DNA of 64,000 nucleotides from Manduca sexta (Eukaryota > Arthropoda > Insecta > Lepidoptera > Sphingidae). The position numbers and the translations under genes were made by a program. The notes under the pieces were generated by a model. That model searched no databases. It was not told the origin of the DNA and saw nothing but the letters and a program-made list of their open reading frames with translations. Position 1 is the first letter of the stretch. Each line of letters opens with the position of its first letter. The DNA is taken from positions 18,546,777-18,610,776 of the forward strand of contig NC_051141.1 in the NCBI RefSeq assembly GCF_014839805.1. Reading direction: 5' to 3'. Shown in pieces: positions 13,301 to 25,300 of the stretch.

Positions 13301-16300
13301 TCGGCGTCTCACAAGTCTGTATTCGTTTCAACCACCTATGTGGAATCGAAGTAACATGTGTGTATACGTGTTGCTTCGAGTTAGGTTAATCACACCACTC
13401 GTTTGAGGCAGTACTGTGTAGTTTGTAGGATCGCAGGGCGAGCAGGGAGGGACTGTCCTTTCATCGAGGCGAGGGCAACACGGGTATTTGGCTTCTCGTT
13501 ATCCTAGACGTCAAGCGTGTTCCGGAATTCGGCAGCTCTTTTAGTCCCCCCGATTAGTGAGACGGGCCATAAGACGCATCCGCGCAGAAACACCTCCGCG
13601 TAGCTATCTTTGTGCAACAGCATACTCCGCGGCCGTCTTGAATGCGCCTCGAAAAGCCACCTCAGGTTTTGGTCGATATGTCGGCGTGTGTAGTGTTAAG
13701 GACTTGCCCAATTCTCGCTCGGACGATCCTATACTCCCGAGCGTAGACATTAAGTAGTAATAAGGCAATCTTAAGAAAAAGATATCTTATTAGGATTTTA
13801 TAGTCAGGTTATAATTAATATTATTTTACGGTAAGTGCACCCGTAAAAAGAACATTTTCTATGTATGGTTAATATTTTTTTACCGTATTATGGTTTTCAT
13901 GTTTGGCGTACTAATATACTCGTAGTTATTTCAGATACGAGGTGTTCATTTAAAATTGTACATCGAATTACATCCTCTTTACGTCAATTATTTTTTAAAA
14001 AGTTTACTACATTAAACCATTGTGATAAAAGGAGATCCACTAAAGTATTAACTACCATAGACCTAACCCATGTATACGATACACATGCACATGTATTGAA
14101 TTTACTAAATCACGACGTATTACGACGACAATATCCTGTCTTAGAAAATGTATCAAAGATTTACTTTTTAATCTATCTTCTTCTATACTTATAATAAATC
14201 TGTACGGAGGTCAATTCTGTACATGAAATATATTTCCAAAATAACTATCAAGCCGTGATTAGGGATCGATACTGATGCCAAAAATGCAATTAGTAAAATT
14301 TTTGTCTGTCTGTCTGTCTGTCTGTAGAAACAAAAACTACTCGATGGATTTTAACGAAACTTGGTACAATTGTTTGTCATACTCCTGTGCTGGTTATAGT
14401 ATACTTTTCATCACGCTACAATTAATAGGAGCAGAGCAGTGATGGTAAATGTTGGGAAGACGGGAGAAGTTACTCCATTTTTAGCTTCCGTCGCGTGTGC
14501 AACCTTAATGGTTAAAGCTACACAGAAATCATGTATGACGAAAATGTTCTCCTTAAAATTATGTAAAAAATATCCCACGACAGCATATGTCTATCTTTTA
14601 TGGTTGACTTACAATAACACGTGTAACTCCCGATAGCTTAGCAGTTCGAAGCTTTCTCATTATATTTGTCTACTCTTAACATAATCATAGAAATTGGTAT
14701 AGAAACACCAAAGTTATACATGAAATACGCTAATAATAAGCCATCACGCGTGAATACTGAGTCATGCTATAACGATTATTTTTGTATATATATAAGGTCG
14801 CGAACGCACAGGCAGGCGGCTTGCTTGGCACCTAGAGGCTAGCGAATCACCTAGCGAGGAGCTTCGTAAAACGAACATTCTCGAACGTTCGCGACCGGCT
14901 CCATTGTTGAAGTCCGAAATCCACGCTGGCGAAGCTGCGGGCGGAAGCTAGTTTACAATAATCCGACAAAGTATCATGTTACATATCTCTTGTGATGCGA
15001 AGCAAACAAATTACATATCCTATACGTTATTCAACGCAAATGAAAAGCTCCCGCGGCGCTTTTTTAACGTAAAATCCCCTTTGACAGGCGGACAGACTTC
15101 CCTTTGTGCGCTAGATAAGTACACTACGACAAAATGAATGTATAAAATTGAAAAGTCCACGCAATATGGCCTTTATAAAAAACCCTTTGACGGTACAACG
15201 TTGGGTATGTTTGTGATGAAACATATCGGTTTTCCGGTTACAGTCGCGAATTTAATTATCTCTGTCTGGATTGTTGGGCGGCAGTGAGGGCACTTCCCCC
15301 ACCGTGTCTAGCCTATGGTTAATTTACATGTCTGCATTATTGTATATATATTATTTTAGGTATGAATCAACATGGGGTGGATATTCGAATTTCGAATATT
15401 GAGTTTGGATGTAATTAATTAAGCTTTGTCCGGGCTAGGACTGCACTAGGGGGCGGCGCGGCGGTGGATGGCGGTGGAGTTTCCGTGCGATACCTAAAGT
15501 GGCAAAACGACAGCCGAAACAAACCTTTTACTCGATATTAAACCTAATCGTACATATGTATTAAAATAATTTGATCTTTTTTGATTCAATTTTCATTGAA
15601 GGAAAAAAATCTTTCGTCAAATTTGAATATCGGTATATGAGTTTGCCTTTGTTGAATATTTCAATGTTTTGTATTTGCGTCGCACTTGAGCGCCGTTTTA
15701 TAATTAGATGCGTTAACATAAACTATAGATATCATTTTAGCTATAATTTCTAAAATAATTTATCTAAATTATATAAATGGCATCACTATTTGAAAGCGTT
15801 TGTTTAGCAACGTAAAATTTTAAACTCTTAGTACAGCTTTTCTGTGCACTGCGCCGCGATGTCATCTTGTGACAATTGTAGTATACATGACACACAAGAC
15901 TTATGACAATGATCCATACATTCGGCGCATACCTACATGCGACAATGCTTCCCCGGCTCGTATCGCGGGATGAGAAGTTTGCCCCGGCGGTGGGTGGCAG
16001 CGGTGCGATTTAGTTTCATGTGTGTTCATGTGTACGTAGAATACCAATTACTGGTTAATTACTGACTGATAGGTATTTTATTATATGCGTATTATCTGTT
16101 ATGAGCAATTGCTTTGAGTTTATACATGGCGCGCTATGATCGGATATTGGAAATGTGAAAAATTTTGTTTTATGGCTACTATACTATGGTGTATAGTGTA
16201 ACTGTGAACTGGTGACGGATATTATGTTCACGCGACATTTCGTCGGATTTATTGTTTGTCGTCGTCTATTCTAATGTTCTGATATGTCTATATTGTATAT

Positions 16301-19300
16301 ATAAAAATGAATCCCTATTTCCCTTGGTCACGCCGCGCCGTCATGCGTGAACGGCTGGACCGATTTCACTAATTTTTTTTGTTGTGTTTGTGATTGTCAG
16401 GAGAAGGTTCTTATGAAAGAAAAAAATCAAAAAATTGCGCGGAAAATTTTAGAAAACTTAACGAAAATATTAATTTTATATAACTATCAGTTGTTTAAAA
16501 TAACTGTCAGCGATTGACAATGAGCGCTGCAAATTCATAATTAAGACGGGACAAAGTCTGTCGGGTCAACTAGTTATTAATAATACAAAGGTTCTAAAAG
16601 TATTTTTTTGTCATACAATGACGCACTAATGGGTAAATTATTATTATTTCATGAAATTTGGCACACAGACTGTTCTTTTTTCATTAGTACTGGCCAACCG
16701 CCGCGAGGGCGACTGGACGGTTACATCAATCCACAGTTAACTAGCTACACAGCACACTGCACAGTTAGTTAGCTCAGTTAACTAATAGGCAATTTTTACT
16801 AAATGCACAGTTTAACTTTCTCGAATCTTCACAAGCTGAATGGCAGCCAAAGTAAATATATACTAGGTAAAGTATATGTAAATAGTGCGAAGGCCACAAT
16901 TCCATCTTTCGGTGCTATAGAACTTTAGTTTGGGGGCAGCGGACAAGGTTTCTTGACTTCATTTGACGGGGGGGGGGGGGGGGGTGCGATCCACAATCAG
17001 AAATAATTAGTCATTTGTCTGCAAGATACGGTTGCTAAGTCTTGGTGAGATAAGAACCGTAAAATCTCATAGACATACTAATACTTAAAATATATTCGTT
17101 ATCTTTTGTCACCATAGCGTATTAACATCTAGAGCTCTGTGCACTGAGGTCAGGACTTTTATATCCTCATTTGACAGCGTTATGTTTGATAGGAATCTTA
17201 AAAAGCAAAATGTATACAACGCGTGTAAATAAATAATGCCCTGACCCCAGGTTGGAGTCGTATATTTCTCGGTTTACAGAAATACTTGAAACGACCGTTG
17301 TCCACAGCAAGGTGCAAGCTCAGCGCAAGTTCGCGCAGGGAGCCATCGTGCCGCACTCGAACAATGTGCCGGATCGCAGGCGTGACGTTACGCCCAGAGA
17401 AGACCAGGGCCATCGATTGGGTCAGAACACCATGGTCAAGATGCACGCCAAGAACCTTCTCGACGTGGTTGCGTTTAAAAGTAAGTCAGTGTGGACCTTT
17501 ACACTTTTACTGGCCGCCATAAAATTACCACATCCGTCCTGTTTTCAATTAACGTGGCAAAGTGACTTCATTGCGCCTGGTGTAGGCGGCAAGTCTAAAA
17601 GTGTAATTTAAACACAAAGAAAATGCTGACCGGTAAGCAATGAAAACATCTCTTGACGGTTATTTTCAAGCTCCGGTTGAAGGGTTTACACTTCGCCTCT
17701 AAGCCTTTAAACTTTTGTACACATTTTATTTCAAGACATACTTTGTTATTGAAGTAATTACGTTATTTTCCAACTAAACGAGTATGTGTAGCCTGCAGTT
17801 GACAACGTCACCAGCACGGGGGCAAAACGCTCGTCATGCATTTCAGTACTTTTAAAAAACGGGCCTAAAATATTGAGGATAAGTTTAAAAACTGGTGTTC
17901 CTCGTCCCGCCCCGCCCCGCCCCTTTTTTTCCTCTCCATGTATCAGAAGAGCGATCGCGGACGCAAGTATTGACGAAGGCATCAACGCGAACAGACGTGT
18001 TCATTAATTTCGTACTACATCTAAGGTTAATGTTTAAAAAGTATGTTTGTTTAAATTCGTGATTTAAGTTTACTAGAGTTTTAAATATGTTTTCATCTTG
18101 CATCGGTTTGGGTATAATAATTTTCCATTGATATTCTTATTAGTGACTGGTTATATACATAATAATGTTAATTTTAAATTGGATTTTTTTGGCGCTTGGT
18201 TTTTGATTAAAGGGAAATACATTATTTGTAATTTATGGGATTTATTCTTTATAATTTTTTTATTGTGAATATTTCCTACAAAATTTTTGGAATTTTACAA
18301 AAAAATAAAAAGAAAATAAACTCCGAATAGGAGTGATTTGTAAAAACTGAAACGAAATGAGATCAAAGGTAGGCATACTTTTGTATTTATTTATTACAGC
18401 AATAGGGTATTTGACTTTTTACATACAAAAATATGAATAAAATCAAATGTAGGCAAATACCATATTACAATTATTAGGTATATTATCAATCTTATAGTAA
18501 ATTGTCGACCTCTGTTAAATAAAAGTGCTTTTTAAATGCTACTATACACGAATTCAAGCACACATAACCAAAGCATTGTTTGCAGACATGCATAGTCACT
18601 TGCAACCGTTTGTACTACTAAAACGACTTCCCGAATCTTCCGTCGAGAACGGGAATCAGTCAGCCGAGAAGGAGAGGGGTCCAGAAAGCAGTAACAGCGC
18701 TACAATGACGCCCGGCTTGTACAAACGGCTTGCGCGGACCAAACAGTTGGCCAATATGAAAACTAAACAAATGCACACGATGAAACTAAGGTCACGCCAA
18801 GTACAACAGCCGAAGAATGTGATTAAGAACAACAAGAGGAAGCTAGAACCACCGCCGCCGACAAGGGCAAAGCGCCGGCGCGTCATGCAGCCCTCTATCT
18901 CGGAGTACAGCGTGGACGACTACAAGCCGCTCACGTACTTCACCACAAGACAGACACCGCCCGTGACGCGCTCTAAGCCGAGGCCGCCATTGCCTGGACG
19001 AGCTGGGGCCACTGTCAAGACTAAGGTTAAAGGTAATGTTTACGTTGTATCCCACTTTTGTCATGATACCAATTTATATTTCCAATAAATATTGTCCGTA
19101 GAAATATGAATTGTTCTAAGAGCCAAACCGGAATTTTAGGAGAGCTGAAAACTAAATTGGCATCCAAAAAGAGTTGTAACTATTAACACAGTTATGCTGT
19201 CCATTATCTGAGAGATTCCTCATGGAGCATGCTATAATATTTTCAAAGATAGCGTGATGCGACGTTATTTTTTTTTTTAATTGAATCCTGTTACTTTAAC

Positions 19301-22300
19301 ACGCTTTAATTAAATTATTATCAATAAAAGAAATTCGTTAACGTTATTCACAACACATACTGCAGGTCAACAAACAAAAAGTAAAATATATGTGACAAAT
19401 GTAATAATATTTTGTGACTTAAGGCATAGTTTTCAAGTAAGTTATGTTATAAGTTTATAGCAGGACGTAAAAGCCGGTTTTCAAATCGTGCCCGCCTTAG
19501 AGTTGTTTGACGCCCACAGGATGTTAGAGTAGTCTAGTACTTTTAATTTACGGGCAAAATTACAAAATTTTCAAATTTGCAACTATAAGGGCATGGAAAT
19601 AGTCTCTGTGGTATGCTCCTCCCCCCTTTCGAAACGAGTTATGACAATGCCGATGGTTAAGTGTCGCCTTAAAAACATTGAGTAAGTAAACTCAATGTTT
19701 TTAAGGCGACACTTAACTGAATGAATAAAAAAAATACGTTATTTTTGCTGTTACAGCAATTCATATTTCAACTGATGATGTGTTCATGATTCCGCAGCGG
19801 AGTCAGCAGTCACAAGTCTTGGCTGAAAAAGTAGCCTAGATTTACTTTCTTTGGCCAATAAACAATAAGTTGTTTCTATGCGGATTCTTATAAAGAATGA
19901 AGGCTGATGAGGCTCTGATATCTTGTTTGCAGATAACAGTAAGTCGAAGACGCCTGCTCCGGTACCTTCCACAGGTAAGTTATATTTTTTTTTTCGTAAG
20001 TTTTTTTTTATTACATTTTATTGGTGACACTATTGTACCGAATCCTATGATACTGGGTACTAGCGTTGCAAGTTGAACCTATAGTAAGAATTAATTTTAT
20101 CATTAGTTTACAATTTTGGTGGATTCTACGTTCAACTTTGACTTTAAAGCTGTGTATCAACTTTGCTTAAATGAGTTGGCGTCGTTCAGATCCTTTCAAG
20201 AATGAAAAACATCTGGTTTGTGAATGAATTATATTAATCTGAACTGTAATGTATACAACATCTCAACTCGCCATTTTTATCAAGAAATTTTATTTATAGT
20301 TTTATAACCGAATTTTAAAATACTCAATTCGTAAATTTTTTTATTACTTTTCTATAGTAAATGAAAAATAATTTAAATCAGAACAACCCATTGTCTATGA
20401 AATGAATTAGTTTATATTTTAATTTTATTTATGTTAAATATATTTACAAAGTTAAATTAGTAATGTCAATATTATGCCATTTAGTAACGTCGTGCGATAT
20501 GTCTCACTCGGAGGAGCTGCTAGCCAACATATCATTAGCGATGGACCGGCGCGTCATCTGCCACGCGGACCTCTTCAACTTCAGCAGTGGAATGCCGAGC
20601 GACCTCAACGAGAAGCTCATTGCTAACGGCCTGAAGCCAATAGACAGGGCACAGGCTTCACGCTTATTCGTTAAGCTGGACGGGCCGTACTATAGCAGCT
20701 CACAGATCGCGCGCTGGGTCGACACCTGCACCCAGACCGCGGCTCCTTCCGGCGACAGCTCCTCCGAAATATTCAAAACGCCGCTGCCCCCACCGCCGAT
20801 GACGAGGCAGATCAGAGAGCCGAGCTTGGATATCATAACAAAATGCGAAGAAGACACCTTATCCACCGTCTCGCATTTCACCCATTCCACTTCTCTCACC
20901 CCCTGCCCCAAATCTCCCGTCCCTATTCCCGCTATATACGACTGCCCCTCCAATAAGTACATGACCGTGACAGACGTTCTGCGCGCTTCCCAAGCAGAGA
21001 AGGAATCTAGATGTAACGAGTGCACGGGGTGCAACAGAGTGGAGAAAGTGCACAAGATAGAGGCTCTCGTGACCTCGCCACTCGGTGGTAAAAACGAATT
21101 GATTGAAGATATATATGAATTCAAACCCTCTGACGATTTAGATTCCTCGGAAGTGCATTTGGGTCGGTACAGGGGGAGGCGATCGAACAGGGAAGGCGAC
21201 GCGAAATCTTGTTTGCCTTCAACAAGTACTTCGACCGATGAACATTACAACCTTAATATTCTTCCCGAAAACAGCACCCATATTATTCAAATTATATGTG
21301 TGAAAGATAGTAAAACTATCTTACGCGCCAGCTTCGTTCCAAAGTCTCTAGCGAATTCCGCTAAAGAGCTATTGTTGATCGAAGACGAGAGCTTGCTCGA
21401 CCAACTAGTAACAAATCTTACAGCTACCAAGCATAATGAAAAAATGGTGACAACGGATGGTGACAACGTGATGATAGCTGACGAATATACTGAAACAGAG
21501 CCAGTTACACTGGAGGCACCGGTTACCCAAGCTGACTTGGAGCCGAACACCAACTCTAGCCGAAAGAAGCCAACACCAAGAGCTGTTAGACTGGAGCAAC
21601 GAAAAATACCAAAAAGAAGTTCAAGCGGTCCCGGCCCCTCAGTATCCAAGAATACACCAATTGGCCACACAGATGCACAGTCTAATTTAGTCGTCATGTC
21701 AGACGTCAGCATGCCATCGACAAACGGCACTACTATGCCACGACTACACGAAACCGATAACTATCGTCCTGAAAGTGTCATTTCTAATGCAACCGATACG
21801 CAGGCAGGAGAGAGTACATCGTTTCAGGAAGACTGTGTTACAGATCTTGACGCTCAATCTAGCCGCGCCTCAACTTCCAACAGACCATTCGCTAATAGTA
21901 TCGAAAATGTTGTCTCTCTCCAATCAGAAGTGATACCTGATACACCAGAACCGCCTAAAGAACGGGAAACAAGAAGCTCCGAAGCGACAAAGACAAACAA
22001 TAAAACCACATTTCCAAGGAGTTTGGAAGGCGCTAAGTGTGTGGACGCGCCTGTCTTTTATCCGACCGAAGAGGAATTCCAAGTAAGCATTGATTTGTAG
22101 TAATTATATCGTAACAAAGACGTGACCAAGTCCCTACAAACCTTTGCATTTTACAGGATCCGATAGCCTACTTCGATAAAATAATGCCGGCCGCTGCCAA
22201 ATTTGGACTGTGCAAAATAGTCGCTCCAGCCGGGTTCAAACCCACATGCGTCAGCAACGACAACATCCGGTTCAATGTGATGAATCAATATGTGGCGCGG

Positions 22301-25300
22301 ATGTACAGCCGCTGGGGGCCAGCACAGCGGGAGATGTCCGCCATTAAGGCTTACCTCGCGTCACAGAGCGTCCGCTTCATCAGGGCGCCGCTGGTCAGTA
22401 TTGAAAGTTCACTTTGTTACAATGCCATGTCGAATGCGGTCAGGGTCTCCAAGCGACTTTAAAGTACACCTTTAATAGTTTTGAGAGAAGATGCTGCTTC
22501 CAGGGGTGCAGCTACCGTAGGTTTAGGCGGTGTAGTACACCGGGGCCTCCGAGGCCAGGCCCTCCGGACCCTGCTTAGTAAAACTTTCACTGAAATTACG
22601 CTAAAGGACTTTTTATGTCATTACCCCGTAAAAAAGTTTTTGCTTTCGCGCGGGTCTTCGAATCAATCGGTTCATGTCCATCAGTAGTGATTGCCTTCCC
22701 CCAATCTACTATTATTTAATAATCTTGGCCATTGTCACTTCACAATGTCCTAAACGCTCAAACCCAACAGCTGGACTGCATGGAGGTTGACCTGCCGAAG
22801 CTATACCACATGGTACAGCACAACGGCGGTCTGAAGAAGGTAATTGAGAAGAAGCGATGGGCGCGCGTCGCCAGCGAAATGCGCAATAGCAGGAACCTCT
22901 CGCCAGGCAAGAAGCTCGACTACATATATGTCAAGTATATCCTGCCGTACGGGACGCTCTCGCACGGTGAGTGGTCTCAACACACTTATGCTCCATATTT
23001 TGATATAGATCACTTATTCGTAAGAATAAGACGGAAAAAAACTCTTGTAAAAACGGTATTTAAATTGGTTGAAGGGTAGAATTTCAAATGTTTCAATGAG
23101 TATGTGTTGCAATGGTTTAGTGATAATGGTGTCTCGTACTTTTTCTCACAACTGCACCGTAACGTACAGTGATGTTAAATCTTGATAGTTGTATTTTTTC
23201 TCGATATGAAACGAGTATATTTTTTTTATTTTTGAATAATTTTTATTATTTAATTGTATTACTTTATGATGTTTCCCTTCATCAGCCCTTATCAATAGTG
23301 TGAAGGATGCGTAACATGCCTAATAATTATATTTTAATATTATGTGTTCATAACAGCGGAACGTCAAGACATGATGCGTAAAGTGGACCATTGCTGGTAC
23401 AAAAAGAACCAAAAAATGCTCGACCGGGCATTGAACCCGTTGCACAGACAGAAGAAGATGCTCGGCGAATCGGACTCGTCAGCCGATGAGGAGGAGGATG
23501 ATGACGAGGAAGTGAACTTCGCTCTGCTGGAGTCCGAGGACTGCGTCGTTCTCGGACGGAACATGAACCTCGCCATGTTCAAGAGGGTAAGTGTCATTAC
23601 ACTTGTTGATCCTCTCTTGATCACAAATGTATTCCATTTATGCATCAGAGATCTTACCTTCATAATAAAATGTTTACGCATACCGCACCTAACATTTGTG
23701 TGTGAATCCGTTTGGGAGTCAAGCTAATTATGAGCTGAATGGAATCTTGTGATACAACTAGTCTCTGGTGGTATAACTGTATAAGATTTTACAAATTATT
23801 TACTAATAATTCTTTCTCAGCGGTTACTTTTCTCAAAGATATGCAAAAACATTTCATATTCCAGCTGTTTGTAAAACTAATTTCGTTATATTAATAAAAA
23901 AAACTTTTATTCTTCTATGTTCTGCACTTTTTCTAAAGTACTGTAAAGTTGGAGCTAAACAAATAATATGGTACACAAGAGCTCGTTATATGTTGTATGG
24001 TGATAGACGGCAGCGAATGTGAAGATGGTGCAGTTCCCGCGTACACCGAAGCCCAAGGCCGGAGACATAGAGTCGAAGTATTGGAAGACCGTGCTGCTTG
24101 GCACCGACCACGTATGTGTGAACTCCGCCTCGATCGACACCGGCAACGAGGGCTACGGATTCACCAAAAACAAGAACGACCCCTATGGCAAGCACCCGTG
24201 GAATCTGAAGGTATAATTGTGCAACCACTGCACATCCTATAATTCCTTATTTTAACAACATGACAATATCTCTCGGTCTATCCGAAATGATCGGTATTAA
24301 TTTATTTATTATGTTGAAATTTATTTTTAATTTGTGTGACCTGCTGCAAGCGGATTTTATATGCCTGCATTTTTATTTTAAGTCGTGCAATGCTCAAGCT
24401 ATATCGTAAGCGAAATCATAATAGCGAATGCTATGCGAATTGAACGTACGCGAGTTCGGCATTGACTTCATGTTTGGCGTGTTTTGCAAATTTAGCTTTT
24501 TGTACTTTGTTTTGTTTGATAATATGTGTGGTCCTACCTTCATCAAAAATGTATGAAAACATAGCGTTCCTTTGGTGTAGATGGTGAGCCAGAACCCGGG
24601 CAATGTGTTGCGGTCGTTGGGACCGGTGATGGGTGTGACATCGCCTACGCTGCATCTCGGCATGTTATACTCCACCAGCTGCTGGCATAGAGACCCTCAC
24701 GGACTGCCCTGGGTTGAATACATGCATACGGGACCCAGGAAGATATGGTAGCTATTACGATTCGAACCATAAGTCAAATAGATTTTGAATACATATTTGC
24801 CTAAAATACGTATTATTGCGTGCCAGGTACGGCATACCGGGCGAGCAAAGCGAGAACTTCCGCAGCGCGGTAGAGAAGTTGTGCCCCACATCGTGCCAGA
24901 ACAAGTCGATATGGCTGCCCTCTGACATCACCATGATCCCGCCTAACTTACTTTGCGAACACAACGTGTCTCTGTCTCGGGTCACGCAGGAGCCCGGCAC
25001 GTTCATCATAGTGTTCCCGAAGGCGTACTCCTGCTCGATAGCAACGGGATACACGCAGTCCGAGAGTGTGTACTTCGCCACTAGCTCCTGGTTGGATAGT
25101 GTTCATCATATATTCCAGGTTTGTACAATCGATTGTTCCTAAGTAACTACTGGATCGAACCTATTGGAATAGAGATGAATGTTCTTCACTTACAAAAAAA
25201 TTACGATTTTTTTAACGATCGAGTTATAACAGATTAGAGTAATATTGAAGAGTGATTGGAATCGGTTATGATAACAAGATGGTACATCAATATGATGACA

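Larger units (their letters stand above)
7331..17250 (+). other. Jarid2 intron 1, about 9.9 kb
   Basis: This long intron holds a Helitron-like copy (14179-14951), a second Helitron-type element (16287-16573), several GC-rich islands (about 10270-10540, 10845-11010, 12425-12780, 13420-13760, 15430-15490), a repeated CCCGGGC-containing module, and a run of 17 G at 16968-16984. Open frames at 10292-10540, 12390-12689, 13557-13757 and 13865-14194 lack recognisable domains. A missed alternative first or second Jarid2 exon could lie here. Confidence 0.5.

Noticed and set aside
14304..14328. TCTG repeat as a possible CRISPR or structured array
   Set aside because: It is a simple tetranucleotide microsatellite within a Helitron-like element of a eukaryotic genome.
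17286..17522. 78-codon plus-strand frame over Jarid2 exon 2
   Set aside because: It is the wrong frame. The overlapping frame carries the QAQRKFAQ motif and fits both phases.
20690..21124. 144-codon open frame on the minus strand
   Set aside because: Antisense shadow of Jarid2 exon 5, with no support of its own.
21287..21730. 147-codon open frame on the minus strand
   Set aside because: It lies wholly antisense to the long Jarid2 exon 5, whose sense frame is continuous and phase-consistent with its neighbours. The antisense frame has no recognisable domain.
23364..23681. 105-codon minus-strand frame with a Ser run
   Set aside because: The Ser run is the complement of the acidic Glu/Asp run of Jarid2 exon 8, a reading-frame echo.
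24014..24033. Alternative acceptors for Jarid2 exon 9 (CAG at 24011-24013 and at 24031-24033)
   Set aside because: The first breaks the frame with exon 8. The second deletes conserved TAANVKMVQ. The TAG ending at 24006 restores the alignment exactly.
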